DNA of 64,000 nt from an uncultured Coriobacteriaceae bacterium (GTDB lineage: Bacteria; Actinomycetota; Coriobacteriia; Coriobacteriales; Eggerthellaceae), in contig URQU01000005.1 in assembly GCA_900550055.1 (NCBI GenBank), positions 1 through 64,000 on the forward strand, given 5' to 3'. This document shows, piece after piece, positions 1 to 8,604 of this stretch; within the stretch, counting starts at the first letter, position 1; each line of letters begins with the position of its first letter. A program made the position numbers and the translations under genes. The notes under the pieces were generated by a model. The model made no database searches and was not told the DNA's origin. It saw only the letters and a program-made list of their open reading frames with translations.

Positions 1-1
1 G

Positions 2-55
2 GCCCTTTCGCTTCGGGAAGTGGAAGACGCGCTCTTACGGGAGTTCGCGCGCTAG
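2..55 (+). CDS. C-terminal end of an unidentified protein (partial)
   Basis: An open frame enters from the left edge and ends at a TAG at 53-55, giving the tail ALSLREVEDALLREFAR. The composition (amphipathic, Leu/Glu/Arg rich) and high-GC third positions look like a real C-terminus, but only 17 residues are visible, so no function can be assigned. Confidence 0.4.
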   Translation, partial: ALSLREVEDALLREFAR

Positions 56-228
56 TGAATCTGAATCTCCCCCGATTCCATCGACATGGAACTTTCCGTT
101 ATTCATGATATTTGCAACGGAGGATTGGATGCAGGGATGGGAGCTTCATGGCCCAAGCACGCGGCCGAGCTCAAGCAATATGTTGATCGTTGCGAGCCCG
201 CGGCCTTGCCCGCGGTCGCGCCCCTGCG

Positions 229-392
229 GGTTCTGGATGGTTTCGCAGGAAAAGGGCGCCGATTTCGCCATGGTCCTGGACTTCTGTGCGGTTTTCGGCG
301 GGGGTTGTTCGCCGTCGGCTTAGCCGACCTGGGGAAACGCCGGCGTGTTGCGGTGTTTCGGGCCGGTTCGGCCTGCGAAACCGCCCAGAAGT
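229..392. repeat. R3 inverted-repeat element, copy 1
   Basis: About 164 bp bounded by GGTTCTGGATGGTTTCGCAG on the left and the near-complement CTGCGAAACCGCCCAGAA on the right. An internal half-site (ACTTCTGTGCGGTTTTCGG) suggests nesting. Two similar elements lie at 49222-49386 and 52103-52276. No transposase lies inside. It sits in the gene-poor stretch 56-746, where the only other feature I see is the tandem repeat before the next gene. Confidence 0.6.
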
Positions 393-658
393 TGCAGGCG
401 GGGTTCGCTCGTGCTGAAGGTAGCGCATCTAAACACGTGTTCCAGTCCCGCCGGCGCTGGTCGCAGGTATTGCGATTACTGAGCTGTGTGCGTTGATGCT
501 CGAGCGCGAATGGAGGACGGAAGAGAATTCGAGGCGGCCTCGGGGAGAAGCCGTCTTGGGTGAGGCGCTTGTAGGCGGTGCCGCGCGACTGAGCAGGCGC
601 TCTTATGCAGTTGCTCCGTATTTAACCTTGATACCGCTTAGAGCCGCAGGCTATTCTA

Positions 659-723
659 TCGAAAATGAAGTGTGATAATCCTCGAAAATCGAGTACGATA
701 ATCCTCGAAAATAAAGTATGCCC
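659..723 (+). promoter_or_regulatory. 23-bp tandem repeats upstream of the AAA_14 gene
   Basis: Almost three head-to-tail copies of a 23-bp unit start at 659, 682 and 705. Each begins TCGAAAAT and the first two end GATAATCC. The junction at 680-692 also forms a short palindrome (CTCGA-AAA-TCGAG). The array ends about 20 bp before the start codon at 747, so it overlaps the promoter or leader and is a likely protein-binding array, possibly autoregulatory. No experiment supports this here. Confidence 0.55.
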
Positions 724-746
724 ACTTCAAATAAGGAGGCTAGGTC

Positions 747-2045
747 ATGGTCGCATATGGAACCGAAAAGCCCCAGGCGTATCGTCCGCGTCTCGTCGAC
801 GAACGCTTGCAGAGGTTGCTCTCCACCTTCGGCGCAGTCGAGATTCGCGGTACCAAGTGGTGCGGCAAGTCCTGGGCGGCGCTGGCGTTCGGCGAGAGCG
901 TCGTGCATCTTGACGACCCAAACGTCAAGGCGCTGGCCGAGGCCGACCCCGCGCTGGCGCTGCAGGGGGCACGCCCTCACGTCGTTGACGAGTGGCAAGA
1001 GGCCCCCTCCACCTGGGATGCCACGCGCCGCGCGGTCGACGCGGCCGGCGGCGAACGCGGCCTGTTCATTCTCACGGGATCTTCCACCCCGGCTAAGGAC
1101 GCCGTTACCCACAGCGGCGCCGGGCGCATCGCCCGCGTGGACATGAGCACCATGACGCTGTGGGAGCGCGGCCTGTCCACGGGCTCGGTGTCGCTGTCCG
1201 GGCTGTTCGAAAGCGCGTTCGATCCGTCGGCATGCGAAACGTCGCTGGCGCCTTTGGCCGATGCCATATGCTGCGGTGGCTGGCCCGCCCTTGTTGGGGC
1301 CGATGCCCAGACGGCCGCAGAGGTCATCGACCAGTACCTCGATGCCATGTTTGAGGTCAGCGTCCCCAAGAAGGGCGGAACGCCCGATATGGCGCGGCGC
1401 ATCGTGAGTTCGCTCGCGCGCAACGTCGCCACGGCCGCCACCCTGCAGACCATCGCCCAGGACGCCTCGCTGGGAGACGAGGCCGGGGCGCCGGCGGCGT
1501 CCACTGTCACCTCCTATTTGAACATGCTCGAGGATATGTACGTCATCGAGGGTCTGCACGGTTGGGATGCCCCCGTAAGGGCCAAGTCGCGCCTGCGCAC
1601 CAAGCCCAAACGCTACTTCGCCGACCCGTCCATCCCGGCCGCCGCGCTCGGCATGGGGCCGGAGAGGCTGCTCTCCGACGGGCAGACCTTCGGCCTTCTC
1701 TTCGAGTCGCTGTGCGTCCACGACCTGCGGGCCTATACCGCGTGCTTGCCGGGCGCCCACCCCGGATCGCTTCGCTACTACGGCGACTCGGACGGGCTGG
1801 AGGTCGACGTCGTCATCGAGCTTCGCGACGGCCGCTGGGCAGCGCTGGAGATCAAGCTCGGCGAGGCCAAGGTGCCCGACGGCATCAGGAACATCGAGCG
1901 CTTGCGCGAAAAGGTCGCCTCCAACCCGGCGGCCCGCAACCCCAAGCCCGAGTTTTGCGCTGTTGTTACCGCGACGTCTCCCTTCTGCCGCTACGACGCC
2001 GCCCATGATGTCTACGTTTTCCCTATCACCGCTTTGCGGCAGTAA
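747..2045 (+). CDS. AAA_14 / DUF4143 family ATPase
   Basis: A 432-residue protein of the AAA_14-DUF4143 ATPase family. A P-loop variant GTKWCGKS lies at residues 35-42. The family segment FILTGSS followed by STMTLWERG is present near the middle. The C-terminal DUF4143 part contains EVDVVIEL...LEIKL, which resembles a PD-(D/E)XK nuclease-fold core. The start is supported by AAGGAGG about 8 bp upstream. Members are common and often multicopy in gut Actinobacteria and are commonly linked to toxin-antitoxin-like or accessory roles, but the substrate is unknown. It stands alone on its strand behind the 23-bp repeat array. Confidence 0.85.
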   Translation: MVAYGTEKPQAYRPRLVDERLQRLLSTFGAVEIRGTKWCGKSWAALAFGESVVHLDDPNVKALAEADPALALQGARPHVVDEWQEAPSTWDATRRAVDAAGGERGLFILTGSSTPAKDAVTHSGAGRIARVDMSTMTLWERGLSTGSVSLSGLFESAFDPSACETSLAPLADAICCGGWPALVGADAQTAAEVIDQYLDAMFEVSVPKKGGTPDMARRIVSSLARNVATAATLQTIAQDASLGDEAGAPAASTVTSYLNMLEDMYVIEGLHGWDAPVRAKSRLRTKPKRYFADPSIPAAALGMGPERLLSDGQTFGLLFESLCVHDLRAYTACLPGAHPGSLRYYGDSDGLEVDVVIELRDGRWAALEIKLGEAKVPDGIRNIERLREKVASNPAARNPKPEFCAVVTATSPFCRYDAAHDVYVFPITALRQ

Positions 2046-2164
2046 GCGCAGTCGTCGACCCGAATGCAAACAGGGGCGGAGGTGTGCTCGCTGCGATGCC
2101 GCGGGATGCGCCCGCGTTGACGTTGGCGGCTGCCGTGGCTTTGCCTGCGGGTGCCCCCCTGTTC

Positions 2165-2186
2165 ATGTACGATTGCAATCGTACAT
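2165..2186. promoter_or_regulatory. 22-bp perfect palindrome (candidate operator)
   Basis: The half-site ATGTACGATTG is followed directly by its exact reverse complement CAATCGTACAT. It lies in the 330-bp space between the AAA_14 gene and the MFS gene, about 190 bp before the MFS start. A perfect palindrome of this size with no T-run fits a dimeric repressor site better than a terminator. The rest of 2046-2375 shows nothing else recognisable. Confidence 0.55.
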
Positions 2187-2375
2187 CGCGGCGGCATGCG
2201 CGCCTGATGCATGGTAGCCTCCGTGCGGGGGCGGCCCTCTTCCTGTCGACTCTTGCCGTTAAGCGGTGGCAAGGCGTCTCGGGACCGTCGAGTTGCGCGG
2301 TTGCGCGTGAAAACGGCGTTGGACCTTGTCCCATGCGGTGTGCGTTCGTTTGGCTATTGGAGAAAAGTGCAGGTT

Positions 2376-3572
2376 ATGAGCAGGAACAAAGATAAGGGCA
2401 AGAAGTGCGGCCAGTCCAATAAGCTGCCCTTCGTTTTGATGGGCGGGCATATCTGCGTCGATGCCGCACAGGGCGGCTTAGCTTCGGTGCTGCCGTTTCT
2501 GGTGATTCAATCCGGGTTCTCGTACACCGAGATAACGGCGCTGGTTTTGGCATCAAACATCGCGTCGGCGGTCATCCAGCCCCTGTTCGGTCTCATGGGC
2601 GACAAAAAGGCGCGTCCGTGGCTCATGTCGGTCGGCGTGGCGCTTGCGGGCTTGGGCATCGCGCTGGTGGGCGTTCTGCAGTCGTATTGGCTGGTGGTTT
2701 TGGCGGCAATGGTTTCGGGGGTCGGCAATGCCATGCTGCACCCGGAAGGGGCGCGCTTGGCATACCTCGCCGGCGGCGACGACAAAGCCATGAGCATGTC
2801 GATTTTCTCCGTCGGCGGCCAAATCGGCTTCTGTCTAGGGCCCATCATCAGCGTCGTCGCCGTTACGGCGTTCGGGCTTTCGGGCACGCTCGTGTATCTG
2901 GTCCTCTGCCTTCCGTACGCGCTGGTGCTCCTTGCGCTGAGCAAACGCTTCCTGGCCTTCGGCGTCCGCGGAGGCGGCTCGTTGGCGGGCCGGGGCAAGC
3001 GCGACCGATGGGGTGCGTTCGGCGTGGTGCTCGGCGCGCTTTCGGTTCGCTCCATCGTGTTCTATGGCGTGACCAGCTTCTTCCCGCTCTACTTGGTGAC
3101 CACATTCAACGCGGCGGAAGATTCCGCCTCGCTGCTTATCACCGTGTTCTCGATTTTCGGCGCGGTGGCAACGGCTTCGGCTGGCTTCATGTCGCATCGT
3201 GTTCCCACGCCGCGCCTCATGATCGGCTGTTTTGTTCTCATGGTGGCGTCGCTTGCCTCGTTCCTGCTTTCGGGCAGCGTGTGGCTGTGCGTGGCGGCGG
3301 TTATGGTGCTGGCGATGTGCTTGAATCTTTTCAACCCGCCCGCCGTGGCGCTGGCGCAGGAGTATCTGCCCGAGCATCTGGGCACAGCGTCGGGGCTCAC
3401 CTTTGGCGTGGCGGTAGCTGTCGGCGGCATCGCGTCGCCCATGCTCGGCGCGCTGGGCGACGGCGCGGGCCTTGCGTCCGCCATTTGGGTTCTGGCTGCG
3501 CTCGCCGCGGCCGGCCTTACGCTCTCGATCGGCGTCGCTGCGATCGAGCGGCGCGGTGCACAGAAAGGCTAG
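2376..3572 (+). CDS. MFS transporter, fosmidomycin-resistance (Fsr)-like
   Basis: About 398 residues with the hydrophobic pattern of a 12-helix major facilitator. The opening FVLMGGHICVDAAQGG and SVLPFLV resemble the Fsr branch (typically GHxxxDxxQG...LPFL). The loop GLMGDKKARP corresponds to the MFS motif A region between helices 2 and 3. The ATG at 2376 is chosen over an upstream in-frame start at 2211 because the earlier stretch is not membrane-like and GGAG/AGG sequences precede 2376. Family members export small drugs such as fosmidomycin; the substrate here is unknown. A 22-bp palindrome upstream may be its operator. Confidence 0.8.
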   Translation: MSRNKDKGKKCGQSNKLPFVLMGGHICVDAAQGGLASVLPFLVIQSGFSYTEITALVLASNIASAVIQPLFGLMGDKKARPWLMSVGVALAGLGIALVGVLQSYWLVVLAAMVSGVGNAMLHPEGARLAYLAGGDDKAMSMSIFSVGGQIGFCLGPIISVVAVTAFGLSGTLVYLVLCLPYALVLLALSKRFLAFGVRGGGSLAGRGKRDRWGAFGVVLGALSVRSIVFYGVTSFFPLYLVTTFNAAEDSASLLITVFSIFGAVATASAGFMSHRVPTPRLMIGCFVLMVASLASFLLSGSVWLCVAAVMVLAMCLNLFNPPAVALAQEYLPEHLGTASGLTFGVAVAVGGIASPMLGALGDGAGLASAIWVLAALAAAGLTLSIGVAAIERRGAQKG

Positions 3573-3836
3573 CAAGTGTGCAGTCAAATAAGCGTTGACG
3601 CTTGGCGCTGCTGACCAATGGATGTAAAACCCTCTCTGCGCCTGCTCGGTCACGCGTAAATACCTTCGCCAACCTTGAAGCAGATTGCGGCGCGGCGCCG
3701 CTGGCGAAGTGCCGCTACATAGCCGTGCGAACATGCCTCCGTCCCCTGTTCACCCACGGCATAGGATTTTGGGACGAAAAACGCTAGCATCATCATTGCC
3801 GTCAACAATCCGGGGAGCGCATGAGGGGGAATCGCC

Positions 3837-4163
3837 GTGTATCGCAGGTATACCGATGGGGTGCCGCATCCGCCGTTGGTGAGCGAATATGAGGGCGCCG
3901 ACTCCGGTGGGGTCCCCGACCTGTTCGTGAGCATGCCGGCCACCTGCCGCGATGTGAGCGATGAGCTGCTGGATTTCATGTGGTACCGGGAAATGTCCAT
4001 CCCCGAGGTTGCGGCGGCGGCCGGCATTTCGGAGAAAGCCGCCGAGGATCTGATCCTGAAAGGGAAGGGCGCGTCCGCCGACCTTTTCGCGTTGTGCGAA
4101 GCGCTGCGCGTCGAGTTGTTCTCGCTCCCTGGCGACGACGAGCTTGAGAGGGGCATGGAATGA
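3837..4163 (+). CDS. HipB-like antitoxin (XRE-type HTH), module 1
   Basis: A 108-residue protein starting at a GTG with GAGGGGGA just upstream. A helix-turn-helix is visible around MSIPEVAAAAGISEKAAEDL (residues 52-71). It overlaps the start of the HipA-like kinase by 4 bp (ATGA), the usual antitoxin-toxin coupling. The N-terminal ~45 residues are not typical of short HipB proteins, so this is a divergent partner. As a HipB-type protein it would bind both its operator and the kinase. Function is inferred from HTH plus position. Confidence 0.7.
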   Translation: MYRRYTDGVPHPPLVSEYEGADSGGVPDLFVSMPATCRDVSDELLDFMWYREMSIPEVAAAAGISEKAAEDLILKGKGASADLFALCEALRVELFSLPGDDELERGME

Positions 4164-5380
4164 AGGAAGCGTACGCGTGGTTGCAGAATCGCCTGGTAGG
4201 ACGCTTCTTCGAGGGATCCGATGGCGCGACTCGGTTCGAATACGTCCCGGAAGCTTCCATGCCCATCAGCCTTTCGTTGCCGCTTGACGACTTCTGGCAG
4301 GTCGATGCCCCGGGCGCGTTCTTGGACGGCCTGCTGCCGGATAACGATAGCGAACGCGAGGCGATGCGGCTCTGGTTCGGCGCGGCGTCGGCCGACCCGC
4401 TCGATCTTCTTGTGGCAACGGATGCGACGGGCGGGCTGTGCTTCACATCCGTTCCCGAGCCGGGGGAGATTGCGTCTCTGGCTCGCGAGTTTGCAAGGGA
4501 AAAGGACATCGCAATCAAGGTTTACCGGCTCGGGCGCGGCTGGACGACGTGGCAGTCCGATGACCGCCGCAGCCGTTTCGCCCTTGCGGGTTCGCAGGGC
4601 AAATTCGCCTTGGAGCGGTTCGACGGCCGCTGGACCTGGCCGAACGCCAAGCATCCTTCGACCCACATTGTGAAGCCGCCCCATGACCGCTTTTGCGGCG
4701 TCTCGCTGGTGGAGGACGCGACCATGCATCTTGCGGCAGCGTGCGGGCTGGACGTCGCAAGGTCGTTCGTGCGGTCGTTCGGCGAAGATCGGGCTTACGT
4801 TGTCGAAAGGTTCGATCGCGAGGTCTGCGCCGACGGGCAGGTTTTGCGTATCCACGTTGAGGACTTCACGCAAGCGTTGGGCGTTTCGCGGCATGCGAAG
4901 TATTCCGTGACCGCCGCCGATGCGTTTTCCCTGTTGAAAAGGCAGCCCAACGGTCGCTCGCTGGTGAGGGAGTGGGCAAAGCGGCTCGTCTTCAACACGC
5001 TGGTGGGGAATTGCGACGCGCACGGCAAGAACTACAGCCTGTTTTTGCGGCCGGACGGAAGCGTGGAGTTGTGCCCTCTCTACGACACCCTTTGCACGCG
5101 AGTGTGGCAAGAAACCAGCGATTTGCTGGTCATGCCGATCAATTCCAAGAACCGGGCAAGCGAGCTGTCCCTGTCCGATTGGGCAGCGGAAGCGGCAGCG
5201 TCGGGGATTTGCGAAGACGACCTCGTTGGAGCGGTGGAAGCCATAGCCGCGCAAATCGCAACGCACGCGCCCGCCGTTCTGGCGAAATACCCAGATTGGA
5301 TACAGGAAGCAATGACCACGGCGATCGCCGTCAACAACCAGCAGCTGCTCCAGGAGCTGGGACTACGGCTTGAGAGGTAA
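4160..5380 (+). CDS. HipA-family serine/threonine kinase toxin, module 1
   Basis: A 406-residue protein of the HipA family. The catalytic loop NCDAHGKN (residues 284-291) matches the HipA NxDxHxKN pattern, and PLYDTLCT follows as the metal-binding segment. STHIVKPP (about residue 170) is the usual ATP-pocket motif and LHxED-like IHVEDFTQALG is also present. HipA kinases phosphorylate translation targets, classically glutamyl-tRNA synthetase, and cause growth arrest or persistence. The N-terminal HipA_N part is diverged (FEYVPEASMPISLSLPL). It overlaps hipB by 4 bp. Confidence 0.85.
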   Translation: MKEAYAWLQNRLVGRFFEGSDGATRFEYVPEASMPISLSLPLDDFWQVDAPGAFLDGLLPDNDSEREAMRLWFGAASADPLDLLVATDATGGLCFTSVPEPGEIASLAREFAREKDIAIKVYRLGRGWTTWQSDDRRSRFALAGSQGKFALERFDGRWTWPNAKHPSTHIVKPPHDRFCGVSLVEDATMHLAAACGLDVARSFVRSFGEDRAYVVERFDREVCADGQVLRIHVEDFTQALGVSRHAKYSVTAADAFSLLKRQPNGRSLVREWAKRLVFNTLVGNCDAHGKNYSLFLRPDGSVELCPLYDTLCTRVWQETSDLLVMPINSKNRASELSLSDWAAEAAASGICEDDLVGAVEAIAAQIATHAPAVLAKYPDWIQEAMTTAIAVNNQQLLQELGLRLER

Positions 5381-5400
5381 TCGTCCCCTGTTCACGTACA

Positions 5401-5493
5401 CCGTTCAAAATACTTAACATTCTTGATATTGAGACAATATTAAATATTTTGTATACTCGGGCTACTAAGGCAAATACAAAGTATTTTGAACGG
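5401..5493. promoter_or_regulatory. Promoter/operator of hipBA module 2 with 15-bp perfect inverted repeat
   Basis: CCGTTCAAAATACTT at 5401-5415 is the exact reverse complement of 5479-5493. The intervening AT-rich segment (AATATTAAATATTTTGTATA) contains further TATTTTG-type half-sites and -10-like sequence, standing out in a high-GC region. It ends 9 bp before the chosen hipB start at 5503. This is the expected layout for HipB-mediated cooperative autorepression. Confidence 0.65.
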
Positions 5494-5502
5494 CGGCATA
5501 GC

Positions 5503-5739
5503 ATGTGGACCAACGCTTACTCATACGAGGACATCGGCGAGTTTCTGCGGGAGGCGCGCAGGGCGCGCGGTATCACGCAGGTAGAGATGGCGAGAAAGCT
5601 CGGCTTCTCGTCGGTCACGCTCTCGGCGCTCGAGACGGGCAAGAACGTGTCGGCGATTAAGGTCGACCGCTACCTGCAGCAGCTGGGTTTTCGCATGGTG
5701 ATCGTGCCCAAGGGCGCAGACGTGGAGGTGACCGAATGA
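5503..5739 (+). CDS. HipB antitoxin (XRE family), module 2
   Basis: A 78-residue XRE protein (MWTNAYSYEDIGEFLREARR...). A canonical helix-turn-helix is visible: ARGITQVEMARKLGFSSVTLS then ALETGK, followed by a short beta tail MVIVPKGADVEVTE, typical of HipB, which forms a beta-strand dimer. The ATG at 5503 is preferred to an in-frame ATG at 5449 because the latter would place the operator inside the gene. It overlaps hipA by 4 bp. It should repress its own operon through the 5401-5493 sites and neutralise the downstream kinase. Confidence 0.85.
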   Translation: MWTNAYSYEDIGEFLREARRARGITQVEMARKLGFSSVTLSALETGKNVSAIKVDRYLQQLGFRMVIVPKGADVEVTE

Positions 5740-7010
5740 GGCAGCTCGACGTTTATTTGGGAGAAAGCCTGATCGGACGCATCGCAGAGAACCGCAAGGG
5801 CGGGCGCTTCGAGTACGAGCAATCAATCGTCGACAAACTCGCTGGCCGGCCGGTGCTCTCAATGGCGTTTCCCGCAAAAGTTCGCCCGTTCGGCGAGACG
5901 AAAACTTCTGCCTGGTTTAATGGTCTGCTTCCCGAGGGAAACCGCCGCGACGAGGTTTGCAGGAGCCTTGGCGTGTTGCCGTATGACTGGATCGGCCTTC
6001 TTGCCGAGATAGGCTGGGAGTGCGCTGGTGCGGTGAGGGTGTTCGAGCACGGTCGTGAGCGCGCTTGCGAACTGCGGCTGGAGGAGATTCCCTCGTCGGA
6101 GTTGGCTGAAAAGCTTTCGAGCGTTACGGAGCGTCTTCCGCAAGTTGAGAGCGGGTTGTTTCGCATGTCGCTAGGCGGCTTTCAGGAGAAGATGTGCGTT
6201 GTCATGCCGGCGATTCCTGCGGGGGTATCTTCCGTCGCCGCTGATGATGTTCTACTTCCGATGGGGGACAGCCCCAGCACGCATATCCTCAAACCTGAAA
6301 GCGAGCATTATCCCGGTTTGGCGGAGTCTGAGGCGTGGGCCATGACGGCGGCCGGGAACGCGGCGCGCGCGTCCAGGGTGGCCCTGCTCGATCTGGACGA
6401 TGCACCGAGCACGCTGGTGGTTGAACGTTATGACAGAATCGCCGACAACGGCTCTACGCACGTGTTTAGGCTTCATCAGGAGGATGTTTGCCAGGCGCTT
6501 GGAATCGACCCGCACGGTAAGTACGCTGCTGCGGGCGCGCCCAAGGGCAATGATCCCACATACGTTGCAATTGCCGGTTTGCTGCAGAAGTTCTCTTCGG
6601 ATCCCGAGGGCGAGAAGGTGGAGCTGCTGGGCCAGCTTGTTGCGAACCTGGCGCTTGGCAATTGGGATGCGCATGCCAAGAACACGTCGTTTCTCTACTG
6701 CGAGCAAATGGTCCCCACGCTCGCACCGCTTTACGATGTGGTGCCCATCGCCGAGATCGAGCCGCACACGACGCTTCTTTCCATGCGCGTGAACGGGGTG
6801 ATAGACCCCGGGAAGCTTACACGGGCCGATGTCGTCGCTGAGGCTGTTTCCTGGGGATTGGCCACAACGGATGTTGAGTCGGTCGTCGACCGCGTGCTTA
6901 AGGATCTTGAGGAGGGCATCCGGATCGCATCGACGGCCTATCCGGCCGCTGCAGCCCGCCATGAGGCAAACGCGCTGGAAAGGATTCGCAAACTGAAAGG
7001 GGGCATCTGA
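5736..7010 (+). CDS. hipA: HipA-family serine/threonine kinase toxin, module 2
   Basis: A 424-residue protein close to canonical HipA length (about 440). The N-terminal subdomain reads LDVYLGESLIGRI, then FEYEQSIVD and SAWFNGLLPEGNRR, the couple_hipA signature. The P-loop-like LGGFQEKMCVV, STHILKPE and LHQEDVCQALG follow. The catalytic loop NWDAHAKN is at residues 309-316 with LYDVVP after it. All expected kinase residues are present. It forms an operon with the upstream HTH gene (ATGA overlap). Confidence 0.92.
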   Translation: MRQLDVYLGESLIGRIAENRKGGRFEYEQSIVDKLAGRPVLSMAFPAKVRPFGETKTSAWFNGLLPEGNRRDEVCRSLGVLPYDWIGLLAEIGWECAGAVRVFEHGRERACELRLEEIPSSELAEKLSSVTERLPQVESGLFRMSLGGFQEKMCVVMPAIPAGVSSVAADDVLLPMGDSPSTHILKPESEHYPGLAESEAWAMTAAGNAARASRVALLDLDDAPSTLVVERYDRIADNGSTHVFRLHQEDVCQALGIDPHGKYAAAGAPKGNDPTYVAIAGLLQKFSSDPEGEKVELLGQLVANLALGNWDAHAKNTSFLYCEQMVPTLAPLYDVVPIAEIEPHTTLLSMRVNGVIDPGKLTRADVVAEAVSWGLATTDVESVVDRVLKDLEEGIRIASTAYPAAAARHEANALERIRKLKGGI

Positions 7011-7062
7011 CCTTGAGGCGGTGTTGACCTTGGCGGGCGAGTGAGCCGATGGATGACCGGGG

Positions 7063-7118
7063 CAAGCAGGGGACGGAGGTGTGTTCGCTTATGAACGCCC
7101 CTCCGTCCCCTGTTCACG
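7063..7118. repeat. R2 palindromic repeat
   Basis: AGCAGGGGACGGAGGTGTGT is followed by a short loop and the near-complement CCCTCCGTCCCCTGTTCAC. It lies between convergent genes. Unpaired half-copies of the same sequence occur at 3726-3745 and 5382-5397. The family also appears at about 32861, 33244, 37601, 38794 and 43555. Confidence 0.7.
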
Positions 7119-7151
7119 CTGGCCGTCGTCGCGCGACTTCGCCCTTTCGCC

Positions 7152-7799
7152 CTACAGCCCCCAGCGGGCGTATTCTAGGTAGCCGGCTACGCTGTAGTGC
7201 TCTGCCCAGTCATCGGCCGGGGAGCCTTCTCCGCCGACGATTCCCAGGAAGCCGTTCTCGACTTTCTCACCCTTCTCATTCACTACCAGGGCGTACCAGT
7301 GGCCGTATTCGTGCGTGGGTTTGCGCAGCTGGCAGGCCAGCGTCAGCTTCGGTTCGCCCTTTTTGCGGAAGAACGCACCTTCCTCGTTGAGTTTCTTGAT
7401 GAGCGTACCGTCAAGCCAGAAGCAGATGAACGGCGCCTCGAACGCGTCGGTGAGCGCTCCGGCCTCGCTGTTGTACACGTAGCAGAACAGCGCGCGGTCG
7501 CGCGAGCGGGCGAGAAGGTTCACCTCGCTGTCCTTGAGCTTGAATTCGACCACGGCGAACGCGCCGGGGCGGTTCGGGTTCTCGCTTACGGTGGTCACCG
7601 CCGTCTTGACCTGGAAAAAGAACGTTTCGGGCGGTGTGTCTGGCTTCTCAAGTTGCTGCTTGAGGTTCAGCGACACCACGTCGATGCCCATGTCCGCGGG
7701 CGGGCGAAGCGCGTCCAGGCCGTTGCGGTACAGCGAGCTCATGAGCTGGTACTCGCCGGTGTATCCGTTGTAAAGCAGATTGTAGAAATCTTGGGCCAC
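7152..7799 (-). CDS. PD-(D/E)XK-like hypothetical protein (DUF4365-like)
   Basis: A 215-residue protein. The N-terminal part contains GYTGEYQLMSSLYRNG, then MGIDVVSLN and FFFQVKT. This Glu / Asp / Gln-x-Lys layout over two strands matches the PD-(D/E)XK nuclease fold as seen in DUF4365-like proteins. The C-terminal half (WLDGTLIKKLNEEGAFFRK) is unfamiliar. The start has AGGAGGAGCA upstream on the minus strand. It is likely a nuclease or nuclease-derived protein of an accessory island. The domain call is by eye only. Confidence 0.55.
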   Translation of the reverse strand: MAQDFYNLLYNGYTGEYQLMSSLYRNGLDALRPPADMGIDVVSLNLKQQLEKPDTPPETFFFQVKTAVTTVSENPNRPGAFAVVEFKLKDSEVNLLARSRDRALFCYVYNSEAGALTDAFEAPFICFWLDGTLIKKLNEEGAFFRKKGEPKLTLACQLRKPTHEYGHWYALVVNEKGEKVENGFLGIVGGEGSPADDWAEHYSVAGYLEYARWGL

Positions 7800-7946
7800 G
7801 TGCTGCTCCTCCTTTTGGTTCGAATGGTTAGATTCTAGCGTTGGGTCGCGCGATCCTTTGCGAGAAGTTGCCGGTTTTGGCCCCGCCGAAGTGGGTGGGG
7901 AAGTAGGTGTTCGGCTTGGAGTGCGCTTGCCGCCTGCCTGCCGCTT

Positions 7947-8591
7947 TCAGCCTCGCAGGTATGGGGCGAGAGTGTCGGCGCACTCTTTGGCCATGAGGTT
8001 CGCGCGTTTGAGGACTTTTGCGCGCAGGTCGTCGTCGAGTAGGACGATTTGCGCGATGAGCGCCTTCGCGATCTGCAGCTCGTCGAGCCAAGGCTCGTCT
8101 TCCCAGAGGTCCTTCAGCGCGTCCGTGGCGTCAAGGGCCTTGGCGTATTGCGCGTCCGACGACTTGGCCAGCGCGCCTTCCTTGTTGTTGCGGATCTCCC
8201 AGACGAAGGCGCACGCGGGGTTCCCGACCTGGGTATGCGCCTTGATCGAGCGGTTGTCCGGATGCGTCGCCGCTCGCGGGTTGGTCCGCGCGAGGTATGC
8301 GGCACGACTCGGCAACGCGGCCGAGATTTGCCCTGTGATCGCGAGCAGCTCCTCGGCGTGCGCGCAATACACGTCGCAAATCTGGAACGGGGTCCTGCGC
8401 TCAGCTTCGACGAGCTGCTCGTCCGGTGTGCTCCACGCGCCGTCTATGCGGGCGGCGTTCGCCTGGGCGATGCGCTCGCTTAGGCTTTTGCGGTCAGCCG
8501 CTTCGCTCTGACTTGCGTGTTCGCTTGTTTTGTTCGAGCTTGCGCGGGCGATTTGCTCGCTCAGGCTTTTGCGCACGTTCATTTCGCTCAT
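7947..8591 (-). CDS. Hypothetical partner of the VirD4-like ATPase, with duplicated N-terminal motif
   Basis: A 214-residue protein. The N-terminus carries two copies of a short motif, RKSLSEQIARA and RKSLSERIAQA, about 26 residues apart, followed by a mostly helical region ending TLAPYLRG. I do not recognise the family. The start (MSEMNVRKSL) is preceded by AAGGAAC and lies 13 bp downstream of the VirD4-like gene stop, so the two are probably co-transcribed. The repeated amphipathic motif could dock on a partner ring. Function unknown. Confidence 0.6.
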   Translation of the reverse strand: MSEMNVRKSLSEQIARASSNKTSEHASQSEAADRKSLSERIAQANAARIDGAWSTPDEQLVEAERRTPFQICDVYCAHAEELLAITGQISAALPSRAAYLARTNPRAATHPDNRSIKAHTQVGNPACAFVWEIRNNKEGALAKSSDAQYAKALDATDALKDLWEDEPWLDELQIAKALIAQIVLLDDDLRAKVLKRANLMAKECADTLAPYLRG

Positions 8592-8604
8592 CTTTGTTCC
8601 TTTC

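Noticed and set aside
86..675. Several short open frames in the first 700 bp
   Set aside because: No ribosome sites, Arg/Gly-rich translations, and overlap with the R3 repeat.
3650..5266. 538-codon minus-strand open frame opposite hipBA module 1
   Set aside because: Opposite strand encodes complete HipB/HipA with catalytic motifs.
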